Source: CAZXWN01 sp964644695 [NCBI: uncultured bacterium]
GTDB lineage: Bacteria > UBP4 > UBA4092
Assembly (NCBI GenBank): GCA_964644695.1
Contig: CAZXWN010000003.1
Coordinates: forward strand, 62,001-126,000
Direction: 5' to 3'
Length of the DNA stretch: 64,000 bases
How positions within the stretch are numbered: the first letter of the stretch is position 1; each line of letters begins with the position of its first letter. Below are positions 27,971 to 37,500 of this stretch, one piece after another. The notes beneath the pieces were generated by a model. It searched no databases, was not told the DNA's origin, and saw only the letters and a program-made list of their open reading frames with translations. Position numbers and translations under genes: made by a program.

Positions 27971-28765
27971 TCAAAGCCAGTGGATGGGGGCTGATTTCCG
28001 GGGAGGTACCTGATAATAGGTAATATCGGGGTATCCAAGCATCATGGCGCCGCAGGTAATATGGTTTTCGGGTAATTTCAGGAACTGGCTATACTTGTCC
28101 GGCGCCATACCCATGGCAATCATCAGGAATCCTGCCCAACAGGACCCTAACCCGTAATGATGAGCCGCTAAGTCCAAATAGGTGACCGCAATAGTCCCAT
28201 CCACAAAGGGAGTGAAACTCTTTTTGTCCATGTGAACAATGGCGACACAGGGGGCACCCCGGAATATCATGTCATTACCGCTTCTGACCGCTTCGATTAA
28301 TCTTTTGAATCGGCCCGAGGTTTCCATGACTTCCAGAGTTAATTCTAATAAGTCATGAATTTTCTCCGGTTCATTAATGACTGTCCAATGACAGGGCTGC
28401 CCGTTTTTTGCGCTGGGGGCCCAGGGGGTAATCTCAAATAACCGCTTAATATCCGCCTCATCAACCGCCTTCTTTAGGTACTTTCTCACAGAGCGGCGGG
28501 TCCGGATAAACTGAATAAACGATTCATCTGAAATCGTTAAATCAGGGTTGATAGATACAGATTGATATTGGGGATAAGCTGTCAGTTTAATGGAAGAGGT
28601 GGGGCACACAGACACACAATGACCACATTCGATACATAATGAAGCTGCCTTATCAATTCCCATGGGAAATCCCTCATTATCCACAGTCAGGACACTCATG
28701 GGGCAGACTTCGACACACTGGCTATCCCTCAAACAGGTTTCTTGATTAACTTCAACGATACTCAT
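27971..28765 (-). CDS. Nitroreductase with N-terminal two-cluster ferredoxin domain
   Basis: ATG 28765 is chosen because GAGGAG lies 9 nt upstream; the ATG eight codons earlier lacks a good site. The 264-residue protein joins a ferredoxin domain (1-60) to an FMN-binding nitroreductase domain (about 75-260, starting FIRTRRSVRKYLKK). The second cluster motif is a standard CxxCxxCxxxCP (Cys44, 47, 50, 54). The first reads CxxDxxCxxxCP: Cys11, Asp14, Cys17, Cys21. Asp in this place is known in some ferredoxins, where the cluster is a 3Fe/4Fe type. The protein probably passes electrons from the clusters to FMN and on to an unknown nitro or quinone-like substrate. It is typical of anaerobes. Confidence 0.9.
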   Translation of the reverse strand: MSIVEVNQETCLRDSQCVEVCPMSVLTVDNEGFPMGIDKAASLCIECGHCVSVCPTSSIKLTAYPQYQSVSINPDLTISDESFIQFIRTRRSVRKYLKKAVDEADIKRLFEITPWAPSAKNGQPCHWTVINEPEKIHDLLELTLEVMETSGRFKRLIEAVRSGNDMIFRGAPCVAIVHMDKKSFTPFVDGTIAVTYLDLAAHHYGLGSCWAGFLMIAMGMAPDKYSQFLKLPENHITCGAMMLGYPDITYYQVPPRKSAPIHWL

Positions 28766-28851
28766 ATGAATAGGCTCCTCGATTAACATCCCAATGATGA
28801 TTAGTAATATTTTCGGTGAATTGCATATACAGAAGCAAGTTGACCATTCAA

Positions 28852-28886
28852 TGTAAAACCCGGTAAACCACCAAGTTTACCGGGTC
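28852..28886 (-). terminator. Terminator of rmuC
   Basis: AACCCGGTAAAC (28858-...) pairs with GTTTACCGGGT around a 6-nt loop. On the minus strand the stem is followed by TTTTA. It lies about 20 nt past the rmuC stop. Confidence 0.85.
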
Positions 28887-28907
28887 ATGATTTCAATGGG
28901 ATACTTT

Positions 28908-30437
28908 TTATTCCGGTATTTCTATCTCAGGATTCTCGTCATCAATCAGGTCATCAATCCCCAGAAGAGATTGAGACTCCGCTTCAGGAAGTCTTTCGAC
29001 AATATGGAGCTTTCGTTCCACAGCCCGTTTTTTTGTCTGGACTTTCTCAATGTCGTTACAGGCGGATTCCAGTTTCTTCTTAGTCTTTTCCAGGATTTCT
29101 CCGAATTTACCAAACTCTGTCTTCACCGCACCCAGGACTCGCCAGACTTCATCAGCCCGTTTTTCAAGGGCGAGGGTTCGGAATCCAATTTGCAGACTGT
29201 TCAAGACTGCCGCCAGAGTGGTCGGTCCGGATAAAATGACATGATATTGATTCTGACATTCATTAAAGAGGACTGGATCACGGAGAGCCTCGGCAAACAG
29301 GCCTTCAATCGGCAGATACATGATGGCCAGCTGGGTCGTATACGGAGAAATAATGTATTTATCATGGATTTCTTTGGCCAGACCTTTGATTTTCCGTTGA
29401 AGGTCAACCCGACATGATTCCAATCGAATCGGATCTGTTTCTTCCATCAACTGTTGATAAATCTCCAGGGGGAATTTGGCATCTATCGGAAGCCAGACAT
29501 GTTTAGTCTCATCGTCGCGGGAAGGAATTTTCACCGCAAATTCAACAACACTGTCTTTCTCTGGATTTACTTTGACATTTTCTTCGTATTGGCCTGGCGC
29601 CAGTATTTGCTCTATCAGGTTCCCCAGCATGATTTCACCCACGATCCCTCTGGGTTTTACTTTCGTAAGGATTTGATTCAGGTTACTGACATCCCCGGCC
29701 AGTTTCTTCATTTCGCCTAATTCGGTATAAACTTTGGTCAGATTTTCACTGACCTGACTAAAAGATTGTCCCAACCGTTCTTCCAGAGTCTTATGTAATT
29801 TTTCATCAACTGTCAGGCGCATTTGTTCCAGTTTGGCATCATTTTTTTCCTGCAGGTCTTTGAGCTGATTTTCCATGGTGACCCGCATTTGTTCCTGTTT
29901 CTGTTCACTGGAAGTCCGCACCTCTGTCAGTCGGGTTTCAATGCTGGTCTGGATTTCTTTTAATTGGGCAGAGACTCCTTCCAGCTTCTCTTTCTGGTCT
30001 TTGGAGAATCGGTCCAGGGTTTCATTGGTTGCGTTCCGGGTTTGTTCCATCTTGGTTTCATTACTTTGCTGGATGAGGGACAGTTTCCCTTCTACCAGGG
30101 TCCGGACATCATTCAAGTTCTTCTGAATTTGCTCATTATTTTCCGTGAGTTTCTGAGAAGTAACTTCACGGAATTCCTGTTGAGCCGTTTGTTGTGTGGT
30201 GATTTGCTGGTTCAGAGTGCCGGAAAATGTCCCAAAGGAGGAAGTGATTTCCTGCCGAAGATTTTGGATGGCAGTTCCCTGTTCCGTACGATTTCGGGAG
30301 AACTCATCCGCCATCATTTTTTGGAAAGCGTCTGATTTATCTTCCGTCTTCAGGCTTTTCATCCGGCTGATGATAACGAACAGTAATATTAAAACAACGA
30401 CATTTAGTCCCAGTGAGATATAACCAATCATTTCCAT
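28908..30437 (-). CDS. rmuC: DNA recombination protein RmuC
   Basis: RmuC proteins are membrane-anchored, PD-(D/E)XK-like predicted nucleases that limit rearrangement at inverted repeats. This 509-residue protein starts with one transmembrane helix (MIGYISLGLNVVVLILLFVI) and has a long coiled coil rich in Gln, Glu and Lys (about 35-250). The RmuC domain follows (about 255-440), with VKPRGIVGEIMLG and VWLPIDAKFPLE. AAGGAG lies 6 nt before ATG 30437. The C-terminal tail is acidic. The gene lies 34 bp downstream of the GH116 gene on the same strand and has its own terminator, so the two may form one transcript. Confidence 0.94.
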   Translation of the reverse strand: MEMIGYISLGLNVVVLILLFVIISRMKSLKTEDKSDAFQKMMADEFSRNRTEQGTAIQNLRQEITSSFGTFSGTLNQQITTQQTAQQEFREVTSQKLTENNEQIQKNLNDVRTLVEGKLSLIQQSNETKMEQTRNATNETLDRFSKDQKEKLEGVSAQLKEIQTSIETRLTEVRTSSEQKQEQMRVTMENQLKDLQEKNDAKLEQMRLTVDEKLHKTLEERLGQSFSQVSENLTKVYTELGEMKKLAGDVSNLNQILTKVKPRGIVGEIMLGNLIEQILAPGQYEENVKVNPEKDSVVEFAVKIPSRDDETKHVWLPIDAKFPLEIYQQLMEETDPIRLESCRVDLQRKIKGLAKEIHDKYIISPYTTQLAIMYLPIEGLFAEALRDPVLFNECQNQYHVILSGPTTLAAVLNSLQIGFRTLALEKRADEVWRVLGAVKTEFGKFGEILEKTKKKLESACNDIEKVQTKKRAVERKLHIVERLPEAESQSLLGIDDLIDDENPEIEIPE

Positions 30438-30471
30438 GTCTTCTCCTTTTACAGCGTGCCCCTGTTATCTC

Positions 30472-33102
30472 TTATTGGATGGAGATGGATAATTCATCAT
30501 CCATTTCCAGAGTAATGTCTCTACTAAAGATTATACGGAACCCGGTGACATTCGGGGTCATCTTCACAGAAACAGGTTCTTCGTTGTGTTCCACTTTCAC
30601 CCGAGTCAGATTTTTATCAACAGAGTGCAGGGTCAATTCATGGAGAGTGATTTCCCCACCGGCCATTGATAATGAAGCGGTGAATAATCCCTTTCGGAGG
30701 TCCTGCTGATAAAAGCCCCAGGCTGTCCCCATGAATAACGGAGCGGAGAATCTCTCCGGCCGAATCACCGGGGCAATTTTTAACCATTTCCCCGGTACGG
30801 AACAGGATACTCCGGAGAGAGCCGGCAGGAGACTCCAGGCAGATAATGCCCGTGCATAATGATGACCGCATTCACATTCATCCCAGGGATTCCGGTTATC
30901 ACCCCGGTATCTTTCCCGGACTGAATTGACAACTGCCAGACCTTCTTCAACCATCCCGGAATAAATCATCGAGGCGGCGGCCTGATACTCCAGACCCGTC
31001 CAGACTTCATCGAAGTAATAAAGGGGGTAACCGGGCCTGTTTCCTTTGGGCCAGGTACAATTAAGTAATCCGGCTTCGCCGTCGCTGGCATACCGTCGAT
31101 AAGTGATTGGATGTCCGGTCATATCCGGTTTCCAGTTATATTTGAAAAGTGAACTGAGGGCTGATTTCACATGCTGCTCATTCAATCCAGAGTCCAGCCC
31201 CAGATTTTTGGAATACCAGTATCCCAGTAACTGGTCAATCAGGCATCCCTCTCCCTGTTGGTACCGGGGACCTTCCAACCGGGTATCCTGACCCTGGGCC
31301 AGAGTCAGTTTTTGGTAAGGTTCGGGCCAATCCAGATGTGCCTCGGGGTTGATTTTCTGGATATAGTATTCCCCGTTGAATAATTCCGTGTCCATCTTTT
31401 GAGTCCCGGACTGGAAAAGCCGCTGACATTCTGCGGCCAGTTCGGCGTCTCCTAGATGATTTGCCATTGCCCCGACTGTTTTCAGGGCTGTCAGATAAAG
31501 GCCGGTACATAAGGGATTAGGACCGTAAAACTCTACATCATAAGTGTTGTGCTGCATCCCTTCCATGACCCCGTCCCGGTCCTTGTCCCAATACTTCCAG
31601 GCATAGGCAAGGGCTTGTTTCACAAAGGGCCAGACTTCCTGAAGCCAGGTATCATCCCCGGTGTTCTGCCATTCCCGATAAACCTGAATCAGGATCCCCA
31701 TCTGGCCATCTGCCGCTGGATGAAACAGGTGTTTGGAGAGTATTCCCATGGGAAGGGGTTGACGGAAGTCCTGACGGCCTTCACTATCCTGGGCATATTT
31801 GAATCGGGCATTCAACTGGGATTTCTGGAGGTCAGGGAACAGGGCCGCTAATGACTGGGCATAATTCCAGACATGAGTACAGGTCCCTTCACAGCACCCT
31901 TTCTCATCATGGCATCCCTCAAAACCATAGAAAGTCCCATCTTCTAACCGGAGACAGGTGGGAGATTTAAGTACAGACAGGGTATGAGTTACAGAATCTT
32001 TGACAATATCCGGGAGTGTGCTTTGTTGGAACGAATGACTGAATTTCCAGGACTCTTCATGGAGGCCTTCGAGATTTTCGACAACATGACGCGCTACTTC
32101 CCAGGCATCAGCCCAAAGAGTATCGGTATAAGTGTGCCACCGGGGCCGGGATTTTTGGGGTCCGCAGCAAGATTGGATATCAGCGCCATCGGTCCAGTAT
32201 TTCTCCATGACGGGGAAATGCCAGGTCAGGATAAAGGGGATAGTGATACTGTCTCCGGACTCAAGGGTAAAAGGAATACCGAGAGTCCCCACATCCCACC
32301 TCCCCGGAAGGGGTTTATCCGGAAGGTCGAAGTCCGGACTTTCCATATAGTCCCAGAACTGTTGCAGGGCGGACTGGGGATGACCTCCCCACCGTGGCCA
32401 GATAATAGTTTTATCAAAGGGGGTGGCCAGGGCCATTGTCCCGAACCGAGGGTCTTCGGGGCCATATTTAGAAGTGCTGTACCAGAGTCCGGACAGGAGT
32501 TCATCATCTTTTCGTTCTGCAGTCTTTCCTTCAGGGTCTGAACCGCCAGCCAGATTAGGGAGAGTTCCATAGATGGCACCTTCCAATTTCCGTTTGGAAG
32601 TGTTCGTCACTTCATACAGGAGTATGGCGGTTGGAATGGAAGAATTAGTATCATCCATCGGGATGAAGGGATTAAAGGCTTCCAATTTGACCGTAACGGG
32701 GACCTGGTTATCTTCCAGATTGACACAGGCAAAAGGGAATGCGGATTCAAAGGTATTTCGGGCAAAATGGGGTAATCCCTCACCACTGGACCGTTTCCCA
32801 GTCATCCCGTCATGGACAGGCTGCGGATTTCTCGGAGGTCCCTGTAACACACGACTGATGACTTTTCCGTTATCTTTCAGTTTTAAGGTGAAAAAGGCAA
32901 ACTCCGGATCAAATCCAAAGGCAGGCCGGTTACATAATTCAAAATCCCGTAATTGGCCCCAGCCGCCGAGTGAAACAGAACCTGTTCCGATACCGCCGAG
33001 AGGAAACGCCAAGTGAGTCAAAAATTGCTGTGAATATCGAACAGGACGGCCAGTACGGGTGAGATCTTCCCGCCGCCAGGGGATTCGAGGTTTGGATGAC
33101 AT
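30472..33102 (-). CDS. Glycoside hydrolase family 116 (beta-glucosidase / glucosylceramidase-like)
   Basis: This 876-residue protein has the GBA2-type N-terminal beta domain with FPLGGIGTGSVSLGGWGQLRDF (given here as motif at about 33-55) and a C-terminal (alpha/alpha)6 catalytic domain. The candidate nucleophile is Glu395 in GFEGC, just before CTHVWNYAQSLA. The candidate acid/base is Asp522 in NTYDVEF. Both assignments rest on comparison with known bacterial GH116 enzymes. Such enzymes hydrolyse beta-glucosides or beta-xylosides. No signal peptide is visible, so it should act inside the cell. The C-terminal beta-rich tail of about 90 residues is normal for the family. Confidence 0.9.
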   Translation of the reverse strand: MSSKPRIPWRREDLTRTGRPVRYSQQFLTHLAFPLGGIGTGSVSLGGWGQLRDFELCNRPAFGFDPEFAFFTLKLKDNGKVISRVLQGPPRNPQPVHDGMTGKRSSGEGLPHFARNTFESAFPFACVNLEDNQVPVTVKLEAFNPFIPMDDTNSSIPTAILLYEVTNTSKRKLEGAIYGTLPNLAGGSDPEGKTAERKDDELLSGLWYSTSKYGPEDPRFGTMALATPFDKTIIWPRWGGHPQSALQQFWDYMESPDFDLPDKPLPGRWDVGTLGIPFTLESGDSITIPFILTWHFPVMEKYWTDGADIQSCCGPQKSRPRWHTYTDTLWADAWEVARHVVENLEGLHEESWKFSHSFQQSTLPDIVKDSVTHTLSVLKSPTCLRLEDGTFYGFEGCHDEKGCCEGTCTHVWNYAQSLAALFPDLQKSQLNARFKYAQDSEGRQDFRQPLPMGILSKHLFHPAADGQMGILIQVYREWQNTGDDTWLQEVWPFVKQALAYAWKYWDKDRDGVMEGMQHNTYDVEFYGPNPLCTGLYLTALKTVGAMANHLGDAELAAECQRLFQSGTQKMDTELFNGEYYIQKINPEAHLDWPEPYQKLTLAQGQDTRLEGPRYQQGEGCLIDQLLGYWYSKNLGLDSGLNEQHVKSALSSLFKYNWKPDMTGHPITYRRYASDGEAGLLNCTWPKGNRPGYPLYYFDEVWTGLEYQAAASMIYSGMVEEGLAVVNSVRERYRGDNRNPWDECECGHHYARALSAWSLLPALSGVSCSVPGKWLKIAPVIRPERFSAPLFMGTAWGFYQQDLRKGLFTASLSMAGGEITLHELTLHSVDKNLTRVKVEHNEEPVSVKMTPNVTGFRIIFSRDITLEMDDELSISIQ

Positions 33103-33214
33103 CTATTTATATCCTTATTTGTTTTTGTCTATTTTACACCGGACCCGGGAGTGGCTGGTTTCTTACACAAAAGAACTTAACTTAAATAGAAAGGATAAAT
33201 ATAGATGGTTTTAC

Positions 33215-33877
33215 TTACCATGAGGATGGTTTTTCAAAGCGTCCATCAACAACTGGGGGAAATTGGCAGTTTCGCAGAAGCGATTCGTTGATTGTTTTCC
33301 TGAAACGGATTAAATTGGAAATTTCTTGACTTGGTTTACTGTGTGGATTAGCCCAGCCGACAGGTTTATGAAAATCGTTTATTACTATATTTATGGGAGA
33401 GATTAAATCTGAATCGTTTGAAATTACAACCGCACAATCATAAAGGTTCTTAACCGCATCATATAGTAAATCTACCGCGAGATTTACATCAGAACCTTTT
33501 TCTTCAGTTTTTAAGACGGTTGTTGATCTTCCTAAATAATTACCTTGCTCATCACAAGCAGGCATTCGGACTACTTTGGGACCCAGGAAACGCCCCTTTA
33601 TAATCTTAATTCGTGGGAGAGTTAAAAGAGCATTTAAATATGTCTTTTGTCTGTCACCCTGTTTGTCAGGTGGACGGTTAGTTATATCCGCTGTGTAGTA
33701 CTTAATTTGTTGAATGGTATTGTTGGGGAATAATTCTATACATAGTTTCTCAAGATTAAGCCATTTATATCTTTGCCAGGACGACCGAAGAGGATCTTTG
33801 AAGCATCCATAATAGAAATTGAATCCATCAATATAGACATATGTGTTTTTTTTACTATTTAAAATAGTTGATGACAT
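33215..33877 (-). CDS. NYN-domain (PIN-like, LabA/DUF88) protein, probable RNase
   Basis: This protein of about 220 residues opens with YVYIDGFNFYYG, the NYN start with the first catalytic Asp. It continues with KGSDVNLAVDLLYDA and VVISNDSDL, which hold the further acidic residues of the PIN-like site. NYN proteins are metal-dependent RNases. The longer frame would start at 33919 inside an RNA hairpin; ATG 33877 is preferred, but neither start has a good ribosome binding site. Two strong hairpins sit directly upstream (separate entry), so the enzyme may control its own mRNA. No recognised antitoxin or defence partner is adjacent, although a small acidic protein (34187-34426) precedes it on the same strand. 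Confidence 0.85.
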   Translation of the reverse strand: MSSTILNSKKNTYVYIDGFNFYYGCFKDPLRSSWQRYKWLNLEKLCIELFPNNTIQQIKYYTADITNRPPDKQGDRQKTYLNALLTLPRIKIIKGRFLGPKVVRMPACDEQGNYLGRSTTVLKTEEKGSDVNLAVDLLYDAVKNLYDCAVVISNDSDLISPINIVINDFHKPVGWANPHSKPSQEISNLIRFRKTINESLLRNCQFPPVVDGRFEKPSSW

Positions 33878-33945
33878 ATGATTAAAGGTCGAGCCTACCT
33901 TTTCAGGCAGGCTCAACATCCCGGTGACGAAACACCGGGAGGGAT
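33878..33945 (-). promoter_or_regulatory. Tandem RNA hairpins in the leader of the NYN gene
   Basis: Read on the minus strand, hairpin one is TCCCGGTG-TTTCGT-CACCGGGA (33919-33940, 8 perfect pairs). Hairpin two is GAGCCTGCCT-GAAA-AGGTAGGCTC (33891-33914, 10 pairs including one G-U wobble) with a GNRA tetraloop. The wobble pair and GAAA loop occur only in this orientation, which points to function as RNA. AAAGGT and ACCTTT, flanking the 3' arm of hairpin two, could form a competing stem next to the start codon. The remainder of the 309-bp gap holds the dispersed repeat at 34031-34097. Confidence 0.6.
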
Positions 33946-34030
33946 ATCATGTTCTTCAAAGTAAAATATACCACAATTATTAAATATATCAATACAATGT
34001 GTGTAATATTTCTTTGATTTGTTAGTGCTG

Positions 34031-34097
34031 ATTCGAAGGATCCACGGAGGTACTCGGAGCAGGTCCGTACCCGGTTCGTTCCTGATTCGTTGCTGGG
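34031..34097 (+). repeat. Dispersed intergenic repeat, copy with full hairpin core
   Basis: It begins TTCGAAGGATCCACGGAG, has an internal CTCGGAGC, then GGTCCGTAC and ends with two TTCGTT/TTCGTTG words. The same order occurs at 63941-63990 and 51391-51434. The ACGGAG and CTCCGT words can pair, giving a short hairpin core. Only intergenic copies were found. Confidence 0.7.
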
Positions 34098-34186
34098 GCA
34101 GGGTGGAGAGGGTAGGACTTTGGTGGGGGACTATAGGAATTATTGGTTAAAAGGGTTTATCTGTCGGAAGGGAGACGGGAGGGGGT

Positions 34187-34426
34187 TTAATCTTTTTCGA
34201 TAAACTCATGGTCTTCGTAGATGACTTCCAGCATTTTAGCTTCGGTAATGGTCAATTCCCAGAGAAACCGTTTATCCACAAAGAAACAATATCGGACATT
34301 CCCATCTTCCAGAAGATAGAACCACTGGATCTTTTTCGCCAGTTCATGTTCATAAGTCCCTATCCAGTCTGGGGTTCCGTATTTTTTTCGGATATCTTCA
34401 TCCGTCAATATGATTTCCTGTTGCAT
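34187..34426 (-). CDS. Small acidic hypothetical protein
   Basis: This 79-residue frame has a balanced, acidic composition with an amphipathic pattern (LTDEDIRKKYGTPDW, FLWELTITEAKMLE, EDHEFIEKD), which looks like a real soluble protein. No family is recognised. No strong ribosome binding site precedes ATG 34426. It lies upstream of the NYN gene on the same strand, separated by the dispersed repeat and the two hairpins, so it may or may not belong to the same transcript. It could be a partner of the NYN protein, but that is inference only. Confidence 0.6.
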   Translation of the reverse strand: MQQEIILTDEDIRKKYGTPDWIGTYEHELAKKIQWFYLLEDGNVRYCFFVDKRFLWELTITEAKMLEVIYEDHEFIEKD

Positions 34427-34465
34427 ATTAAAAATCTACCATAATCTTCCGAATCAGGAGAAGAA

Positions 34466-34582
34466 ATGTCTTGGGAGTGGTTTCGAGAGGGTGGGGGAGA
34501 TGGAAAGTTTCGAATTAAGGGATATAATAACGACAGTAGTAATGTATGTGGATTTCAATTTGAGCCAGGCGGTTTTTTGTGA
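34466..34582 (+). CDS. Possible 38-codon leader ORF overlapping the protease start
   Basis: AGGAG lies 5 nt before ATG 34466. The 38-residue frame (starting MSWEWFREGGGDG) ends with a TGA that overlaps the GTG start of the giant protease as GTGA. This geometry is typical of translational coupling. Against it, a TATAAT hexamer at 34523-34528 could be the -10 box of the protease promoter, in which case the short frame would not be transcribed whole. Confidence 0.35.
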   Translation: MSWEWFREGGGDGKFRIKGYNNDSSNVCGFQFEPGGFL

Positions 34583-37500
34583 AAAAACGGTTTAATTTAT
34601 ATAGATTTGTTGTCTTATTCTTGTTGAGTATCAGTGTGTTGATTCCCAGTCTGGGATACAGTGCAGTAAGTCCTAACAGTTTAACTATCTCCATGACTCA
34701 GGGGGATACCACCTGGTCTTTGATTACGGTTTATCGGTCTGACAGTGGGACCGACTCCGGCCCGTGGTCGTTGTGGAATTACCAGAACAAACCCGGTCAA
34801 GCGACTGCCAGTACAGTGACTACCACACACACGGCAGGCCACTGGCTGTATCAATGGGATGATAATAAATCCGAACCGGGTGTTTCCTTCCAATGGGAAG
34901 ATATTCTGACAACGGGTTCCCAGTTAACGACCTTACTGGATGATGAAATCTCTGAAGCCCAACCTCTGGGATTTGAATTTCCGTTCTACGGACAGAATTA
35001 TTCCTCCGTTTATGTGTCCGCCAATGGTTGGATATCTTTCTTACCTGCCTCCGGAACCGTCCATGAAAATAAAGAACTTCCCTCCTATTCCGCACCGTCG
35101 GCTTTTATTGCCGTTTTATGGGATGATTTGGAACCTCAGGTAGGGGGTACAGTCTGGTATTCAGCGAATACGGAACGGGCGGTCATCACCTGGTCGGATG
35201 TCCCGACTTTCGCCAGTGCCAGTACCCGATTTACTTTCCAGGCGATTCTTTATCCTTCCGGAGAAATCAAACTTCAGTATTCATCGGTGACAGGGTCAGG
35301 GACTTTGTCTCATACTATCGGGATGCAGGATGAACTCCGTCAAGACGCCGTGGAATTAGTGTATAACGAGAGTTATATCAAATCAGGTTTATCGGTGATT
35401 CTGTATCCGAGTGTGGAATGGTTATCCATAGAACCGGGAAATGGGACCCTGGCTCCTTCTTCGTTCAGTGAAGTGACAGTCTGGATAAAGGGTGAATCCC
35501 TGTATCCGGGAGTGACGACAGCCTGGTTGAATTATCAAACCGGGATTTCCGGAGACAGTTCTCAGTTCATTCCAGTACAGGTCAATGTTCAGGCCGGTGC
35601 CAGTCAATTTGATTACAATACTACCGCCTGTAATTTAGGTGAGGTCTATTCGGGCCGGACCGTGGAGAGCATTTTCCGGTTAGGGAATGCGGGATATGGT
35701 GTCATTACCTGTCATATCCTTGGGACCGAGGGTTCTTTTACTACGATTGGAACGGGTTTGGGTCTTTATCCGCAACGGACCTGGGATGTTCTTACAATTC
35801 GGGGATGGACAGACACCCTGGGACCTCAGACGGGGTCTTTGATATTGAGTCTTGATACAGGGGCTGGATACAGTACCTTAACCGTAGGATTATCCCTGAA
35901 AGGTGTCACACCGCCTTCTATTTCATTATCGAGTACCCTTTTCAACCTGACTTTGAGACAGGGAGAAATAGGATATGCCCAATTAACGGTTTATAACAAT
36001 GGTGCCACCTCCGGAGGATTGAATTATCAGATTTTGGAAACCCTCAAATCGCCTGAAGCTGCTGCCAGTATCAAGTCTTTAACGGCTTCAAAGACGATTT
36101 ATCCTGAAATCACAGAATCTTCTTTTAAGATTATTCCGGGTATGGATTATGTTTCCGATGAAGTGATCGTGAAATTCAAATCCACTCGCGGGAAAGAAGT
36201 TTCCATCAGCGCCATGTCGGGGAAACGGAAAGTAAAATCCTTCCCACTCATTGGGGCGGACCTGTATCAATTGGATTCTACTGTTTCGATGGAACAGGCC
36301 TTAGCTGACTTGGCTGCCCGGGGAGATGTGGAGTATGCCGAGCCGAATTATATCGCTCATGCTGCCCGCATCCCCAATGACCCAAGTTATAGTCTCCAGT
36401 GGGGATTGGCGACAGTCGGCGCCCCGGCTGCCTGGGATGTCATTACCGGGTCGGAGGACATTATTATTGCCGTCGTTGATTCGGGAGTGGATTATACCCA
36501 TCCCGACCTGAGTTCCCGGATGTGGCAAAACACCGGAGAAATCGCAGGGAATGGAATCGATGATGACGGGAATGGATATATTGATGATGTCCGAGGATGG
36601 AACTTCCTGAGCCGGACCAATGACCCGATGGATGATTATGAACATGGGACTCATGTGGCGGGAATCGCCGCCGCGGCTACGGATAACCTGACGGGGATCT
36701 CCGGCATGACCTGGAAAAATAAAGTTATGGCCCTGAAGTTTTTAGGTTCCAGTGGGACAGGCCCTATCTCTTTAAGTATTGAAGCCGTCCAATATGCCGT
36801 CAAGAACGGTGCCAAAATCATCAATAACAGTTACACCGGAGGCGGATTCCTTCGGTCGATGTATTCCACTATCAGTGCTGCCAATGAAGCGGGCGTCTTG
36901 ATGATTTGTGCGGCGGGAAATGAATATAACAATAACGATTCCAATCCGTCTTATCCAGCCAATTACGGCCTTCCGAATGTGATTTCTGTCGGGGCTACGG
37001 ATTCAACAGATGGCTGGGCGGCTTTCTCCAATTATGGAAACACGGTTCACATTGCAGCTCCCGGAAAAGATATTCTGAGTACGATTCCCTCTAACCGTTA
37101 TGTTACCCGGAATGGGACTTCCATGGCCGCTCCGATGGTGTCTGGTGCGGCAGCGTTGTTGCTGGGACTGAATCCCCAAATGACTGCTGCTGAAGTCCGG
37201 ACATTGCTTTTGAACAGTGTGGATATCCGGTCTTCCCTGTACGGAAAAGTCTCTACCTCCGGCCGATTGAATGTCCAGAAAGCTTTGGAACAGGCTGGTA
37301 TCAGCTGGCTGGAAGAAACACCCCGGAGTGGGACCATCCCCGCCTCCGGATTTTCTGTGGTTACCCTCCGATTTGATGCGACTTATTTACCGGTGGGAGA
37401 TACGACAGGACACCTGATTATTGAGAGTAACGATACAGTCAATCCCCGGTTGAATATTCAAGTTGGATTAACTGTCACTTTAGGAGACCCCAATTTAAGT

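Noticed and set aside
27808-28023. 71-codon hydrophobic plus-strand frame after the MFS gene
   Set aside because: The hydrophobic character comes from the pyrimidine-rich loop of an inverted repeat, and the frame runs into the nitroreductase gene on the other strand.
34441-34578. A further copy of the dispersed repeat suggested by CCGAATCAGGAG
   Set aside because: Only a short partial match to the ACGAATCAGG word and no hairpin core; the bases fit a ribosome binding site instead.
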